64,000 nucleotides of DNA from an uncultured Oscillibacter sp. (GCA_910578935.1 CAJTSM010000005.1:88215-152214), one strand, 5' to 3'; counted from the stretch's first letter, positions 17,824 through 27,051 are shown. Notes: generated from the letters alone by a model not told the origin. Numbers and translations are program-made.

Positions 17824-17880
17824 TGGATAGGAATGACAACCCTGGAAAACACCTTGATTCCACAAAAGGAGCTGAACTTC

Positions 17881-19143
17881 GTGACAAGAACGCAACTCGC
17901 CGGCGGCGTGTTTCTCACCTATCTCCCGGCGAAGAAATTTAAAACAAGCCTGCTCTCCGCCCAATTTGTTGTCCCCCTGCGGTGGGAAACCGCTTCCGCC
18001 AACGCTTTGATTGCCGCCGTTCTCCGCCGGGGCACCACGTCCTGCCCGGATATGGGGGAGCTTGCCCAACGGCTGGACAAGCTCTACGGCGCCCGGATTG
18101 ACGTTACAGTCCGCAAGAAGGGGGAGGCCCAGTGCGTGGGGTTTGTAGCCAGCCTGATCGACGACTGCTTTGCCCCCGGCGGAGAGCGCCTGCTGGAGCC
18201 CGCGGCCAATCTTCTAGGTGAGCTGATCCGCGACCCCGTTACCCGGGACGGCCTGTTTTTAGAGGAGTACTTCGAAAGTGAGAAGGCCAACCTTGCCGAC
18301 GCAATCCGCAGCATTCTGAATGACAAGCGGGCCTATGCCGACAGCCGGCTGCTTCAGGAGATGTGCGCCGGCGAGCCCTACGGTGTGCCCCGCCTGGGAA
18401 ATGAACAGATTGCCGCCGCCCTTTATCCCCAGATGGTCTATGATGCATACCGGAAGTTAATTGCCTCCTCCCGGCTGGAGATTTTCTACAGCGGCAGCGC
18501 CGGACAGGCTCGGGTAGAGGATGCCCTCCGCGCCGCCTTGGCGGACTTGCCCCGGAAGGAGATGGAGGCCCTGCCCGAGCTGACGCCCCATGTCCTCCCT
18601 GAAGAGCCCCGCATCCTCACCGAGCGGCTGGATGTCACCCAGGGAAAACTGGGGATGGGTTTTTCCTGCGGCAGCGAAGACGCCGCCGCCCTGCTGCTGG
18701 GCAATACCCTGTTTGGCGGCAGCAGCAACTCGAAACTCTTCCTGAACGTCCGGGAGAAGTTGTCCCTCTGCTATTACGCCGCTTCCGTGTTCCATCGCCA
18801 AAAGGGGCTGATTACCGTTTCCTCCGGCATTGAGTTTGAGAATTATCAAAAGGCCTGCGATGAAATCCTGCTTCAGCTGGAGGCTGTCCGGAAGGGCAGA
18901 GTGGAAGACTGGGAGCTGGAAGCTGCCCGCAGCACGCTGCTGAATGCGTATGCCTCCATGGGGGATTCTCAGGGAAAACTGGAGAACTTTTATTTGGGCC
19001 AGGCCGCTACCGGCCGGAATGAGTCCCCGGAGGAACTGGCGGATCAGGTCCGCTCCGTCACGGCAGAGCGCATCTTCGACGCCATGAGCACAGTGAAGCT
19101 GGACACCGTATTTTTCTTGCAGGGAAAGGAGGCGAAGGCATGA
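17881..19143 (+). CDS. yfmF: M16-type peptidase-like protein YfmF (inactive subunit)
   Basis: 420 residues. GTG 17881 is chosen because AAAAGGAG lies about 9 nt before it; an open frame extends 180 codons upstream through spoIIP antisense and is not coding. It has the two-lobed M16 fold pattern (LAQRLDKLYGARIDVTV; NTLFGGSSNSKLFLNVREK) but no HxxEH, so it is the non-catalytic half. Its relatives (YmfF/YfmF of Bacillus subtilis) work with a catalytic partner and have been linked to EF-P 5-aminopentanol modification. The partner gene overlaps its stop by 4 nt. Confidence 0.88.
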   Translation: MTRTQLAGGVFLTYLPAKKFKTSLLSAQFVVPLRWETASANALIAAVLRRGTTSCPDMGELAQRLDKLYGARIDVTVRKKGEAQCVGFVASLIDDCFAPGGERLLEPAANLLGELIRDPVTRDGLFLEEYFESEKANLADAIRSILNDKRAYADSRLLQEMCAGEPYGVPRLGNEQIAAALYPQMVYDAYRKLIASSRLEIFYSGSAGQARVEDALRAALADLPRKEMEALPELTPHVLPEEPRILTERLDVTQGKLGMGFSCGSEDAAALLLGNTLFGGSSNSKLFLNVREKLSLCYYAASVFHRQKGLITVSSGIEFENYQKACDEILLQLEAVRKGRVEDWELEAARSTLLNAYASMGDSQGKLENFYLGQAATGRNESPEELADQVRSVTAERIFDAMSTVKLDTVFFLQGKEAKA

Positions 19144-20411
19144 AGCCCATTTCTTATGCGTCCCTGGGTGAAACCGTGTATTGCGAAACCCTGCCCAACG
19201 GCCTGGAAATCCGGGTGGTTCCCAAGCCGGAACATGCGAAAAAGTACGCCTTTTTTGCGACCCGTTACGGCGGCATGGACACCCGTTTTCAATGGAACGG
19301 CAAATGGCTGGATACCCCTGCCGGCATTGCCCATTATCTGGAGCACAAGATGTTTGACACCAAGGAGGGCAACGCCCTCCAAAGGCTGGCGAAGAACGGC
19401 GCGGAACCCAATGCCTTCACTTCCAACGCCATGACCGGCTACTATTTTGATTCCACGGATCATTTTGAAGAGAACCTGGAGATTCTATTGTCCTTTGTCT
19501 CGGTCCCGTATTTCACGGAGGAGAGCGTCGCCAAGGAGCAGGGCATCATTGGACAGGAAATCCGGATGATCGAGGACAATCCGGATTGGCAGATCTATGT
19601 GCGGATGGTCCGGGCTCTTTACAGCGTGGCCGCGGCCCGGACTTCGATTGCCGGAACGGTGGAGAGCATCTCCCATATTACGGCGGAAACCCTCTACGAC
19701 TGCCACAAGGCGTTTTACACCCCCTCCAATATGATTCTGACGGTGGTGGGCGGCGTGGACCCCGCCCGGGTGGCGGATCTGGCCCGGCGGATTCTTCCCA
19801 AAGAGGGAGGCCCCGTGATTCCCCGGGATTACGGACAGGAGCCGGAGGCTGTGCCGGAGCGGGAAACCCGCCTGGCTATGGAGGTTTCCAGCCCTCAATT
19901 TCTAACGGGGTTTAAATGCCGCCCGGTCCCTCAGGGAGAGGAGCAGCTGAGAGCCATGGTCCTGGGTGATCTGGCCTGCGACCTGCTTTTTGGCGAATCC
20001 AGCCCGCTTTACCAGCGGCTCTACAGCCAGGGCCTGATTAACTCCAGCTTCGGCGGGGACTTTGAGTTGCTGCCCGGCGCCGCATACCTCTATGCCGGAG
20101 GCGAGAGCAAAGAGCCCCGGACGGTAGCCGCCGAAATTCAAAAAGAGGCGGACCGCCTGGTTCGCGAAGGAGTGGACGCGGATTTCTTCCAGCGGACGCT
20201 TCGGGCCAATTTCGGCTCCAATCTTCGGGGACTGAATTCGTTTGAGAACATCGCCGTCTCCCTTACCGAAGGGTATTTCGGCGGGTTTGATCCTTTCCGT
20301 TTTCCCCAGGTTTTCGACAGCATCACCCAAGAAGACGTGCAGTGTTTCCTTCGGGACAACGTGACGGAGGAGCGGTCGGTGCTGTCGGAAATCGTTCCCA
20401 AGGAGGTCTGA
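19140..20411 (+). CDS. yfmH: M16 zinc peptidase YfmH (catalytic subunit)
   Basis: 423 residues with the inverted zinc motif HYLEH (His65, Glu68, His69) and a downstream acidic residue region ESVAKEQGIIGQEIRM (about 121-137) supplying the third ligand. The start overlaps the yfmF stop (ATGA), expected for subunits made in equal amounts. Relatives form a heterodimer with YfmF; the physiological substrate is not visible from sequence. No signal peptide, so cytoplasmic. Confidence 0.9.
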   Translation: MKPISYASLGETVYCETLPNGLEIRVVPKPEHAKKYAFFATRYGGMDTRFQWNGKWLDTPAGIAHYLEHKMFDTKEGNALQRLAKNGAEPNAFTSNAMTGYYFDSTDHFEENLEILLSFVSVPYFTEESVAKEQGIIGQEIRMIEDNPDWQIYVRMVRALYSVAAARTSIAGTVESISHITAETLYDCHKAFYTPSNMILTVVGGVDPARVADLARRILPKEGGPVIPRDYGQEPEAVPERETRLAMEVSSPQFLTGFKCRPVPQGEEQLRAMVLGDLACDLLFGESSPLYQRLYSQGLINSSFGGDFELLPGAAYLYAGGESKEPRTVAAEIQKEADRLVREGVDADFFQRTLRANFGSNLRGLNSFENIAVSLTEGYFGGFDPFRFPQVFDSITQEDVQCFLRDNVTEERSVLSEIVPKEV

Positions 20412-20412
20412 T

Positions 20413-21378
20413 ATGTCCGCTCCTGAACTGACCGCGCTGAAAAACATGCCCATCAGCTTTCCGGGGCTGTTCGGGGATTGGGAGTTTAATCCGGACCCTG
20501 TCGCCATCCATATTGGCCATGGCGTCTATTGGTATGGTATTATCCTGGCGCTGAGTTTCTTGGCAGGGTTGCTGCTGTGCATGAAACAGGCCAAGCGCTA
20601 CGGCCTGACGGAAGACAACGTGCTGGACTTCGTCCTTTGGGCGGTGCCCTGTTGTATTCTGGGGTCCCGCGTCTATTATGTCATTTTCTATCTGGACCTT
20701 TACCGGGACGCTTCCGGCGCCCTGGACTGGAGCCGGGTCATCGCCATTTGGGACGGCGGCATTGCCATTTACGGCACCGTCATTGCCGGGGCGCTGGTGG
20801 TCTTTTTCTTCACCCGCTTGAAAAAACTGAAATTCGGGGCCATGACGGACTTGGCTGTCCTGGGCCTGCTTTTGGGCCAGATCATCGGCCGCTGGGCTAA
20901 CTTTATCAACCGGGAGGCCTTCGGAGGTCTGACGGACCTGCCCTGGCGGATGCGGGTTTGGACCAGCGCCTACCAGTATGTAGAGGTCCATCCGACTTTT
21001 TTCTACGAGAGCGCGTGGAATCTCGCCGGGTTGCTGCTGATTCTCTTTGTGGTTTCCAAGGGCCGCCGGTTCGATGGGGAGAACACCTGGTTTTACTTCC
21101 TGTGGTATGGCCTGGGCCGGGCCTGGATTGAGGGCCTCCGGACGGATAGCCTGTACCTCTTTGACTGGACGCTCTTTGGCCAGCCCATCCGGGTTTCCCA
21201 GGCTTTGAGCGCGGTCATGGCCGCCGCCGCGGCGCTGGCGCTGATTTATGAGATCAAGATCAAAAAGCACAACCCCGAGGATCTGCTGGTGAACCGGCTG
21301 GCGGCGGAAGCCGCTGCGAAGGCGGAAGCGGAAACTCCCCGAGAGACGGAAGGAGGGCTGGATGGCAGTCAAACTTGA
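20413..21378 (+). CDS. lgt: prolipoprotein diacylglyceryl transferase
   Basis: 321 residues, about seven membrane segments. The Lgt signature appears as GQIIGRWANFINREAFGG (about 155-172) with the conserved Arg and Asn, and an early conserved block HIGHGVYWYGIILAL (about 37-51). It transfers diacylglycerol from phosphatidylglycerol to the lipobox Cys and so acts on the lipoproteins encoded at 9158, 43777, 47797 and 53441. The C-terminal 40 residues are a charged Ala/Glu-rich tail longer than in many homologues. Starts 1 nt after yfmH and overlaps folD by 17 nt. Confidence 0.94.
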   Translation: MSAPELTALKNMPISFPGLFGDWEFNPDPVAIHIGHGVYWYGIILALSFLAGLLLCMKQAKRYGLTEDNVLDFVLWAVPCCILGSRVYYVIFYLDLYRDASGALDWSRVIAIWDGGIAIYGTVIAGALVVFFFTRLKKLKFGAMTDLAVLGLLLGQIIGRWANFINREAFGGLTDLPWRMRVWTSAYQYVEVHPTFFYESAWNLAGLLLILFVVSKGRRFDGENTWFYFLWYGLGRAWIEGLRTDSLYLFDWTLFGQPIRVSQALSAVMAAAAALALIYEIKIKKHNPEDLLVNRLAAEAAAKAEAETPRETEGGLDGSQT

Positions 21379-22213
21379 CGGCGCGGCCCTGGCCGCCAAA
21401 CTAAAGGCGCGGATCCGGGAGGATGCCTCTGCGCTGTCCCGTCCCCCCGCCCTGGCTGTGGTGCTGGCGGGGGAGGACGCCGCTTCCCAAATCTATGTCC
21501 GGGGCAAGGAACGAGACTGTGCCGAGTGCGGGATTCGCACCCGGACTCACCGTCTCCCGGCGGATGTCTCTCAGGAGGCCCTGCTGGCCCTGATAAATGA
21601 CTTGAACCGGGATGAAGACGTGGACGGCGTCCTGGTTCAGCTCCCCCTGCCGGAGGGCTTGGAAGCCCGGCCCGTTCTCCATGCCCTTTCCCCGGAGAAG
21701 GATGTGGACTGCTTCCATCCGCTGAACACGGGACTGCTGGCTTTGGGGGAGCCCCGTTTTCTGCCCTGCACCCCGGCCGGGGTTCTGGCGCTGCTGGATG
21801 CCTATGAAGTCCCGGTCCGGAGGCGGCGCTGCGTTATCATCGGGCGGAGCCATTTGGTAGGCCGTCCCCTGGCGCAGCTCTTTACCGCCCGGGACGGTAC
21901 GGTCACGCTCTGCCATTCGAAGACGAACGATTTGCCCGGCCTGACCCGCCAGGCGGATATTCTGGTTTCCGCCGCAGGCTGTCCCGGACTGGTGACGGCG
22001 GACATGGTAAAGCCTGGGGCGGCGGTGGTGGACGTCTCCATGAACCGGGGCGCGGACGGCAAACTGACAGGGGACGTGGACTACCCGGCGGTGGAGCCCG
22101 TCGCTGGTTTCCTCACCCCGGTTCCCGGGGGGGTGGGCCCGATGACCCGTGTCTGCTTGCTGCAAAATGTCCTCCGGGCGGCCCGGCTCCGGCAAGGAGA
22201 ATCCCGGGATTGA
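21362..22213 (+). CDS. folD: bifunctional methylene-THF dehydrogenase/cyclohydrolase
   Basis: 283 residues, typical length. Active-site Tyr45 and Lys49 (IYVRGKERDC), the folate-site motif KDVDCFHPLN, PCTPAG near 140 and a nucleotide-binding loop GRSHLVGRPLAQL near 160. It interconverts methylene-, methenyl- and formyl-tetrahydrofolate with NADP. The ATG lies inside lgt, so translation is coupled. Last gene of the operon; a strong terminator follows 8 nt later. Confidence 0.95.
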   Translation: MAVKLDGAALAAKLKARIREDASALSRPPALAVVLAGEDAASQIYVRGKERDCAECGIRTRTHRLPADVSQEALLALINDLNRDEDVDGVLVQLPLPEGLEARPVLHALSPEKDVDCFHPLNTGLLALGEPRFLPCTPAGVLALLDAYEVPVRRRRCVIIGRSHLVGRPLAQLFTARDGTVTLCHSKTNDLPGLTRQADILVSAAGCPGLVTADMVKPGAAVVDVSMNRGADGKLTGDVDYPAVEPVAGFLTPVPGGVGPMTRVCLLQNVLRAARLRQGESRD

Positions 22214-22220
22214 TGATGGT

Positions 22221-22262
22221 AAAAACGTCAGTCGGTTTCGCTGAAACCGGCTGACGTTTTTT
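22221..22262 (+). terminator. terminator of the folD operon
   Basis: ACGTCAGTCGGTTT (22225-22238) pairs with 22244-22257 (one G-U pair), followed by TTTTTT. Confidence 0.9.
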
Positions 22263-22302
22263 GTGTTAATTTCCGATTCTTTCACCGGACGCCCAGGAGG
22301 CG

Positions 22303-22330
22303 TTGACATTTTTTTCAGCTCTGGTATAAT
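22303..22330 (+). promoter_or_regulatory. consensus promoter of a small RNA
   Basis: TTGACA (22303-22308), 16 nt, TATAAT (22325-22330). No plus-strand gene with a ribosome site follows; a terminator lies about 220 nt downstream. Confidence 0.75.
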
Positions 22331-22336
22331 GAACAA

Positions 22337-22555
22337 AAAACATAGGATATGATAAAGTGGGTTGTGTTTTACGTACTGGTTTGTTCCCCGCCAGCCGCCG
22401 GAAAACCGTCCGGAGTTCAGCCCGCAACCCGCTTGCATCCCCGTTTCGCTTCTCCGTCCTTTCCCCGGCGCGGATGTCCGCGCAGGCCTTCCAACAGGCG
22501 CCGGCGGGACTGTGAAGACAAGGGCCAGCCTCTCCACCAGGCTGGCCCTTGGTTT
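22337..22555 (+). ncRNA. candidate ~220-nt small RNA (family unknown)
   Basis: The interval between a consensus promoter (22303) and a perfect terminator (22520-22555) contains no credible start codon with ribosome site. Internal pairing is visible: GCGCGGA/TCCGCGC near 22475-22491, GGGTTG/CAACCC near 22350 and 22425, and CCCGCC near 22390 with GGCGGG near 22504. Length and layout would suit a 6S-type RNA, but I cannot match 6S, SRP, tmRNA or RNase P signatures by eye. It lies between folD and a convergent SLH gene. Confidence 0.5.
22520..22555 (+). terminator. terminator of the small RNA
   Basis: AAGGGCCAGCCT (22520-22531) pairs perfectly with 22539-22550, followed by GGTTTTT. There is no T-run in the opposite direction, so it serves plus-strand transcription. 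Confidence 0.85.
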
Positions 22556-22560
22556 TTGAT

Positions 22561-24003
22561 TCAGGCGATGCTGAACGCACGGATACCGGTGGGACCGTCG
22601 GCGGCTCCGATTATCTCCTCAAAATTGGAGAAGTCGGGAAAGCTGATCTTCACGGCCTTGCCCATGGCTTTGATATCCATGTCCATGTCCGCGGTCACGG
22701 TGATACTAGCGGTCAGGCTGTCCTGGCCGTCGGCGGCGTTCAGGCTTGCGTTCATGGACATATTGAGGGCCGCGCTTTTCAGGACGCCATCCCGGCCCAC
22801 GGTGTAAGTGATGGTGCTGCCGTCCAGGCTGAGGGCCATGTCCATATCCAGACCCTCAACAGACAGCGCGCCCATGGCCTGCCCAAGCAGGCTGTTTATA
22901 ATCCCGGCAAAGGCGTCGTTCAGAGTCAAAGTGTAAACGGTATGTTCATCGGAGCTTTTTATGGAGATGGTGTCGATGAAGGGCAGCATGGCGGTGTAGG
23001 TCCTTCCAGTAGACTGCTCCATCAAAGCCGTAAGGGCTTCCATGTCGATGCCCATATCCATAGGCATCCGGTAGGCGTCTGCGCCGGTGCGGACGTAGAC
23101 CACGCCGTCTTTCAGCCAGTATTCCACGCGCTCGGATTCCGTGGTTTCTCCGTCGGTGACAGTGGTGGTCATGTCCATGGCCATCTGGAAGTCTTTGTCC
23201 AGAACCATCTGGATGCTGCCCTTGAGAACGGCGTCGGCTTTTTGAGTCATATCCAATGTGGTTCCGCCGTCGGAACCCTTGACGCTGAGGTTCAGGCCGA
23301 TCTCGGCTTCCACAGAGGCGTCAAGACCCTGAGAGGCTGCCGTGCCCGCGTGCTGAAGGGTCCGGTACGCCTCAATCTTGTCCGTGATCGGCTTAGCGGC
23401 GTAGGCATCGATCGCTCCGCTTTTGATAAGATGATCCAGCAGATAGGTGCCGCCGCCTTTCAGGTCTGCGCCCAGGGCCTGATACGTCAGGGATACCAGA
23501 TCATCCCGGAGGAAGGTCCCGGAGAAGGCGGAGGTATCCAGCAAGCCAATGGACATGGCAAATTCCTGGGCGTTGGCGCTGGTGAAATCCTCATTGTCCT
23601 TGTAGCCCAGGGCCCGGAGCAGGGAAATGGTATAGGCCTTGCCGGTGCAAGGATTATCGCCGCCGAAGGTGGTGGCGGAGGTACCGCTGACCAAACCCTT
23701 GTCCGCAAGCCACGCGGCCCAGGGCGCGTCGGTTTCGTCCACGTCGGTGAAGGGGCACTTCAATTCCCCCGCGGCGTAGGCGGCCTTAGCCTCCTCCTCC
23801 GCACCGAAGAGGCGGACCAGCATGATGGCGGCCTGGGTCCGGGTGGGGGCCTTGTCCAGGGCGAAGCCGCCGGCGCCGCCCTTGAGCAAACCGGCGGCGG
23901 CCAGCTCCGCCGCCGGGCCGTCGAAGCTGGAGGCGGAGGCAGTGACGCACAGCAGCCCCGCCAGTGTCAGCGTGGTGAGCAGGATCGTTAAAAAGCGTTT
24001 CAT
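22561..24003 (-). CDS. SLH-type surface protein with DUF6612-like C-terminal region
   Basis: 480 residues. Signal peptide (about 1-24, ending ASA), then degenerate SLH-like repeats to about residue 200 (CPFTDVDETDAPWAAWLADK; LVSGTSATTFGGDNPCTG). From about 230 on it alternates beta-strand patterns rich in Met and Asp (MDMTTTVTDGETTESE; KDGVVYVRTGADAYRMPMD; TADMDMDIKAMGKAVKISFP), similar to LppX/DUF6612-like lipid- or ligand-binding sandwich domains. It is expected at the cell surface. Function unknown. Confidence 0.75.
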   Translation of the reverse strand: MKRFLTILLTTLTLAGLLCVTASASSFDGPAAELAAAGLLKGGAGGFALDKAPTRTQAAIMLVRLFGAEEEAKAAYAAGELKCPFTDVDETDAPWAAWLADKGLVSGTSATTFGGDNPCTGKAYTISLLRALGYKDNEDFTSANAQEFAMSIGLLDTSAFSGTFLRDDLVSLTYQALGADLKGGGTYLLDHLIKSGAIDAYAAKPITDKIEAYRTLQHAGTAASQGLDASVEAEIGLNLSVKGSDGGTTLDMTQKADAVLKGSIQMVLDKDFQMAMDMTTTVTDGETTESERVEYWLKDGVVYVRTGADAYRMPMDMGIDMEALTALMEQSTGRTYTAMLPFIDTISIKSSDEHTVYTLTLNDAFAGIINSLLGQAMGALSVEGLDMDMALSLDGSTITYTVGRDGVLKSAALNMSMNASLNAADGQDSLTASITVTADMDMDIKAMGKAVKISFPDFSNFEEIIGAADGPTGIRAFSIA

Positions 24004-24108
24004 AAAAAGTCTCCTCTCTACTCCGGCGGCAGCCCGCCGGCATAATGCGTGATTCCATTGTATACCTGTAAAAAACCGCCGTCAAGAGCCGCGGTGTTGG
24101 GAAAAAAT

Positions 24109-24879
24109 TCAAAAGATGCACAGTGCTGTAAAGCAGGGGCCATGGCTTCCCAGGCCCTCCACATAGTAGCCTGTCTCACTCCGGAGGCCCTTCAGGTTCA
24201 GCACATCTCCCAAGACGGCCTCCCGGCAGTAATTGATCTGGAATTCCCGGGGCGTCTGAATTTGCAGATCCCCCGGCAGGGCGTCCCAGATGATGTCTCC
24301 GTAATTGCCGCTGAAAAGGTGCCCGTTGCCGTCCAGGTCGGACCAGCGGACTTCCCGGGTTCCCAGATCTTCCCGGGTTCCGGCAGGGAGAGTGATTTTC
24401 CGCGTTTCCGGGCAGTCCAGGGGCCGGTCCGAAGTCATCAGGGGTTTGGAGGCAAATGCGGAGGGGCGCATGATCTTCCGGGTTTCAGGATCTACCAGAA
24501 TCCAGTCGGTCCGGGCGGAAACCCGGACCAGGCCCGCTTGGTCCGCCATCTCGTAGTTCCGTCTCATGTGGGCGGCTTTTGGCCCGGCTTCCCAGGTGGT
24601 GATGTCCAATACGTCTCCCGCCCGGGGGCAGATGTGGATCTTAAGCGCCGCCCGGGAGAGAAGAAATACCTCCCGGTTGGCCCACAACACGTCATGGGTC
24701 AGGCCCCTGGCGTCGTAGTCGTATCCGGCAAAGGCTCCCAGGCGGCTTAAAAGCGCCGCCACCCGGACCCGCTGGTCCCGGTCACAATCCCAAAAGACCA
24801 GCTCCTCCTGCCGGAAATAGCCGTTTTCATAGAGCCTCTGTTTAAAATCTTCCATGGTAAATTCGCATCCTCGATTCAT
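24109..24879 (-). CDS. acyl-ACP thioesterase-like protein
   Basis: About 256 residues as two tandem hot-dog domains, the bacterial FatA-like form. The first half has the acyl-ACP contact region EVFLLSRAALKIHICPRAGD. The second has VRWSDLDGNGHLFSGNYGD with the Asn/His pair of the active site. It would release fatty acids from acyl carrier protein. The start is uncertain: ATG 24879 overlaps the upstream stop (TAATG, coupled), whereas ATG 24855 has GAGG but 13 nt away. The stop is at 24109. Confidence 0.82.
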   Translation of the reverse strand: MNRGCEFTMEDFKQRLYENGYFRQEELVFWDCDRDQRVRVAALLSRLGAFAGYDYDARGLTHDVLWANREVFLLSRAALKIHICPRAGDVLDITTWEAGPKAAHMRRNYEMADQAGLVRVSARTDWILVDPETRKIMRPSAFASKPLMTSDRPLDCPETRKITLPAGTREDLGTREVRWSDLDGNGHLFSGNYGDIIWDALPGDLQIQTPREFQINYCREAVLGDVLNLKGLRSETGYYVEGLGSHGPCFTALCIF

Positions 24880-25325
24880 TACTTCTTGGGCGGGCGGAGC
24901 CGGGGAAAGATTGCCCGGAAAATGGAAGAGGCCAGCATGGCGCCCACCGCCAGTGCCGCCGCCATGCCGAAGGTATGGAGCAGGGTGCTGAGAAACAGGC
25001 TTGTCTCCCCCGCCACACAATGCCGCATAGCGTAATAAATACCTCCCCCGGGAACTAAAGGCAGTAAGGCCACCAGTACGTAGCCCGTCACCGGGCAGCG
25101 CCGGACCCGGCTCATCACCTCAGCGAAGACGCCGATGGCCGCCGCCGCCAGGAAGGCGGAAAAAATACCCTTGCCCCCCAGCAGGTACACCAGCCAGCCC
25201 AGGGCCCCGCCCACTCCGGCAATAAGCTTTCCGCAGCCGTGGATATTGAACATCAGCGTGAAGCCCACACAGGCCAGGAAGGCGCAGAGGCAAGGCAGAG
25301 CGTAGTCCCAAAATACCGTTTCCAT
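24879..25325 (-). CDS. ThrE-type exporter, small subunit (YjjB-like)
   Basis: 148 residues with four to five membrane segments and the ThrE C-terminal motif PLVPGGGIYYAM (about 87-98). Together with the next gene upstream it makes a split version of threonine/serine exporters; the YjjP/YjjB pair of Escherichia coli exports succinate, so substrate is open. SD GGAGGA before ATG. Only 9 nt separate the pair. Confidence 0.85.
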   Translation of the reverse strand: METVFWDYALPCLCAFLACVGFTLMFNIHGCGKLIAGVGGALGWLVYLLGGKGIFSAFLAAAAIGVFAEVMSRVRRCPVTGYVLVALLPLVPGGGIYYAMRHCVAGETSLFLSTLLHTFGMAAALAVGAMLASSIFRAIFPRLRPPKK

Positions 25326-25334
25326 GCGTCCTCC

Positions 25335-26096
25335 TTATAAAAATCCGCCCAGAGCCTGCCCCGCCGCCGCGCCCAGGGCAATGGCGGAAGCCACTAAAAT
25401 CGCGTCCGCCGTGCGGCTCAGGGCGGAGAAGGTATCCCCGGCCATGATCTCCCGCATGGCGTTGGTCAGGGCCACACCGGGGACCAGGACCATCAGTGTG
25501 GAGATTGTCACCACGTCCACACTTTCCCCTAGCCCCGCTTTCACCAGCGCCAGCGACAAGAATGCCGCCACGGCGCTGCAAACCGCCGTGCGGAAAAAGC
25601 TGTTGGCCCCGATAAACCGCCCGCCGTAAAGCAGGCAGAGGCCCACCGCCAGGCCGCAGAGGAACGCAGAAGCCGTGTCCCCAAAACCGCCGCCGAACAG
25701 CGGGGCAAAAAAGGCGGGGGCGGCTCCGTAACCCAGCAGCATCATCCGGGGGGAATGCCGGGGAATGGCCTCCGACAGGGCGTCGACCGCTGTTTGGGCC
25801 TCATCCAGGGGCGGCGTTTCGGCACAGAGGCGGCGGCAGAGGCTGTTGCACCGCTCCAGCAGCTCAATGTCCGTGCCGTGGGCGGGGACCCGGCGCATCC
25901 GGGTAACCGGATGGCCCTCCGGCGTCGCCACGCTGACGATCAGGCAGTTGGGTATGGCAAAAACTTCCGGGGCCTCCAGGCCGTAGGCATGGAGCAGCCG
26001 CCGGGCGGACTCCTCCACCCGGTAGATCTCCGCGCCGCTGTACATCAGCTGATAACCCAGCTCCGCCGCCATATTCAGCAGCTTATCGTAATCCAT
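25335..26096 (-). CDS. ThrE-type exporter, large subunit (YjjP-like)
   Basis: 253 residues. A soluble N-terminal part (about 1-115: AELGYQLMYSGAEIYRVEES) precedes five membrane segments, with PGVALTNAMREIMAGDT (about 208-224) corresponding to the conserved proline-rich loop of this family. It pairs with the gene at 24879. The ATG begins 3 nt after the stop of the upstream gene (TGAGAGATG), so coupling is likely. Confidence 0.85.
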   Translation of the reverse strand: MDYDKLLNMAAELGYQLMYSGAEIYRVEESARRLLHAYGLEAPEVFAIPNCLIVSVATPEGHPVTRMRRVPAHGTDIELLERCNSLCRRLCAETPPLDEAQTAVDALSEAIPRHSPRMMLLGYGAAPAFFAPLFGGGFGDTASAFLCGLAVGLCLLYGGRFIGANSFFRTAVCSAVAAFLSLALVKAGLGESVDVVTISTLMVLVPGVALTNAMREIMAGDTFSALSRTADAILVASAIALGAAAGQALGGFL

Positions 26097-26099
26097 CTC

Positions 26100-26912
26100 T
26101 CAGTCCAGTATCTCCTTGAAATCCTCGCAGAAATTAGGCCGGTGGATGTCCAGCACCACGGGGAGCTTTCCGTCCGCAAAGCGCTGGCTCAGACGCTCCA
26201 TGCCGTATTTCAGCTTGAATTCAATCTCCTCCTTATAGGCGGGGATCAGCAGGTAGAAGCGGATCTCCTTTCCCTCCTCCGTGGTCAGAGGCGGAACCAG
26301 AGAGAGGCTGTCCAGCACCGCGCCGCCAAAGCCCAGGCCGTTGCAGATGGGAGTGTAGTCCGGCCCATTGGGGATCGTGTGGCCCCAGCCCAGCCAAGTT
26401 TTGTACTCATGGGGAAAACGGGCCAGGAATTTCAGCATCTGGATGGGCCAGAAACGCTCATGGGGCAGATCTTTGGTGTTGGCGCCTACTTCCCCCAGGT
26501 CCCAATTTCCGGGAAGGAGCATGTAGAGCTCCGCGTATTTCAAGTCCTCCCGGTCTGAAAGTTCCTCCGGCAGGTTCATGGGCAGGTCGCTCATGCCGGT
26601 GGTGTAGAGAAGGCAGCAGTCATCTCCCTTGGGGGGCCGGAGAACATGGACGTCGATGTGGACCAGATCGCTGATGATTTCATGGTAGACAAAGCCCTCC
26701 CAACCCGGGAAAATTTTTTCCATATGCTTTTCAATGTCTTCCATGGAGACACATACATCCTCCGGTGGGCGGAAGCCCCGGTTTTCCGGGGTCTGATAGC
26801 GGTAAATGGCGGAGCCGCCGGGGGAGTATTCCTCCGTTTCAGGAGCGGTGTTTGTCCTTCGCTCCCGGGGCGGGGATTCTTTTTTCCTTTTAAACTTGTC
26901 CAACAGGCCCAT
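26100..26912 (-). CDS. suppressor-of-fused domain protein
   Basis: 270 residues. The first 50 are basic and Pro-rich, low complexity. The remainder matches the bacterial SUFU domain (PF05076): HEIISDLVHIDVHVLRPPKG, ELYMLLPGNWDL and a C-terminal region ending in FADGKLPVVLDIHRPNFCED. In bacteria these proteins are often immunity or housekeeping binders of unknown role; no toxin partner is adjacent. ATG 26912 has AAGGAGGG upstream. It leads the transcription unit with the two exporter genes. Confidence 0.8.
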   Translation of the reverse strand: MGLLDKFKRKKESPPRERRTNTAPETEEYSPGGSAIYRYQTPENRGFRPPEDVCVSMEDIEKHMEKIFPGWEGFVYHEIISDLVHIDVHVLRPPKGDDCCLLYTTGMSDLPMNLPEELSDREDLKYAELYMLLPGNWDLGEVGANTKDLPHERFWPIQMLKFLARFPHEYKTWLGWGHTIPNGPDYTPICNGLGFGGAVLDSLSLVPPLTTEEGKEIRFYLLIPAYKEEIEFKLKYGMERLSQRFADGKLPVVLDIHRPNFCEDFKEILD

Positions 26913-26982
26913 GGCCGAACCCTCCTTGCGAAATTCACGGAAACGCTTCCTCTATCCTACTCCTTTTCCGGTCCGCTGGCAA

Positions 26983-27011
26983 TTGTTTTTTCCGAAGAGA
27001 TGCGGTACAAT
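26983..27011 (+). promoter_or_regulatory. promoter of exonuclease III gene
   Basis: TTGTTT (26983-26988), 17 nt, TACAAT (27006-27011), 40 nt before the ATG. Confidence 0.6.
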
Positions 27012-27051
27012 AAGAGGTATTAACAATCTCAGATTCAAAAGAGGTGCTTTT

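Noticed and set aside
22337..22555. Identification of the small RNA as SRP RNA, tmRNA or RNase P.
   Set aside because: No GGAAGGAAGCAGCC-like apical motif of SRP, no tRNA-like ends or tag frame of tmRNA, too short for RNase P.
22349..22807. Plus-strand frame starting inside the small-RNA region and running into the SLH gene antisense.
   Set aside because: No ribosome site, crosses a strong terminator, composition not protein-like.
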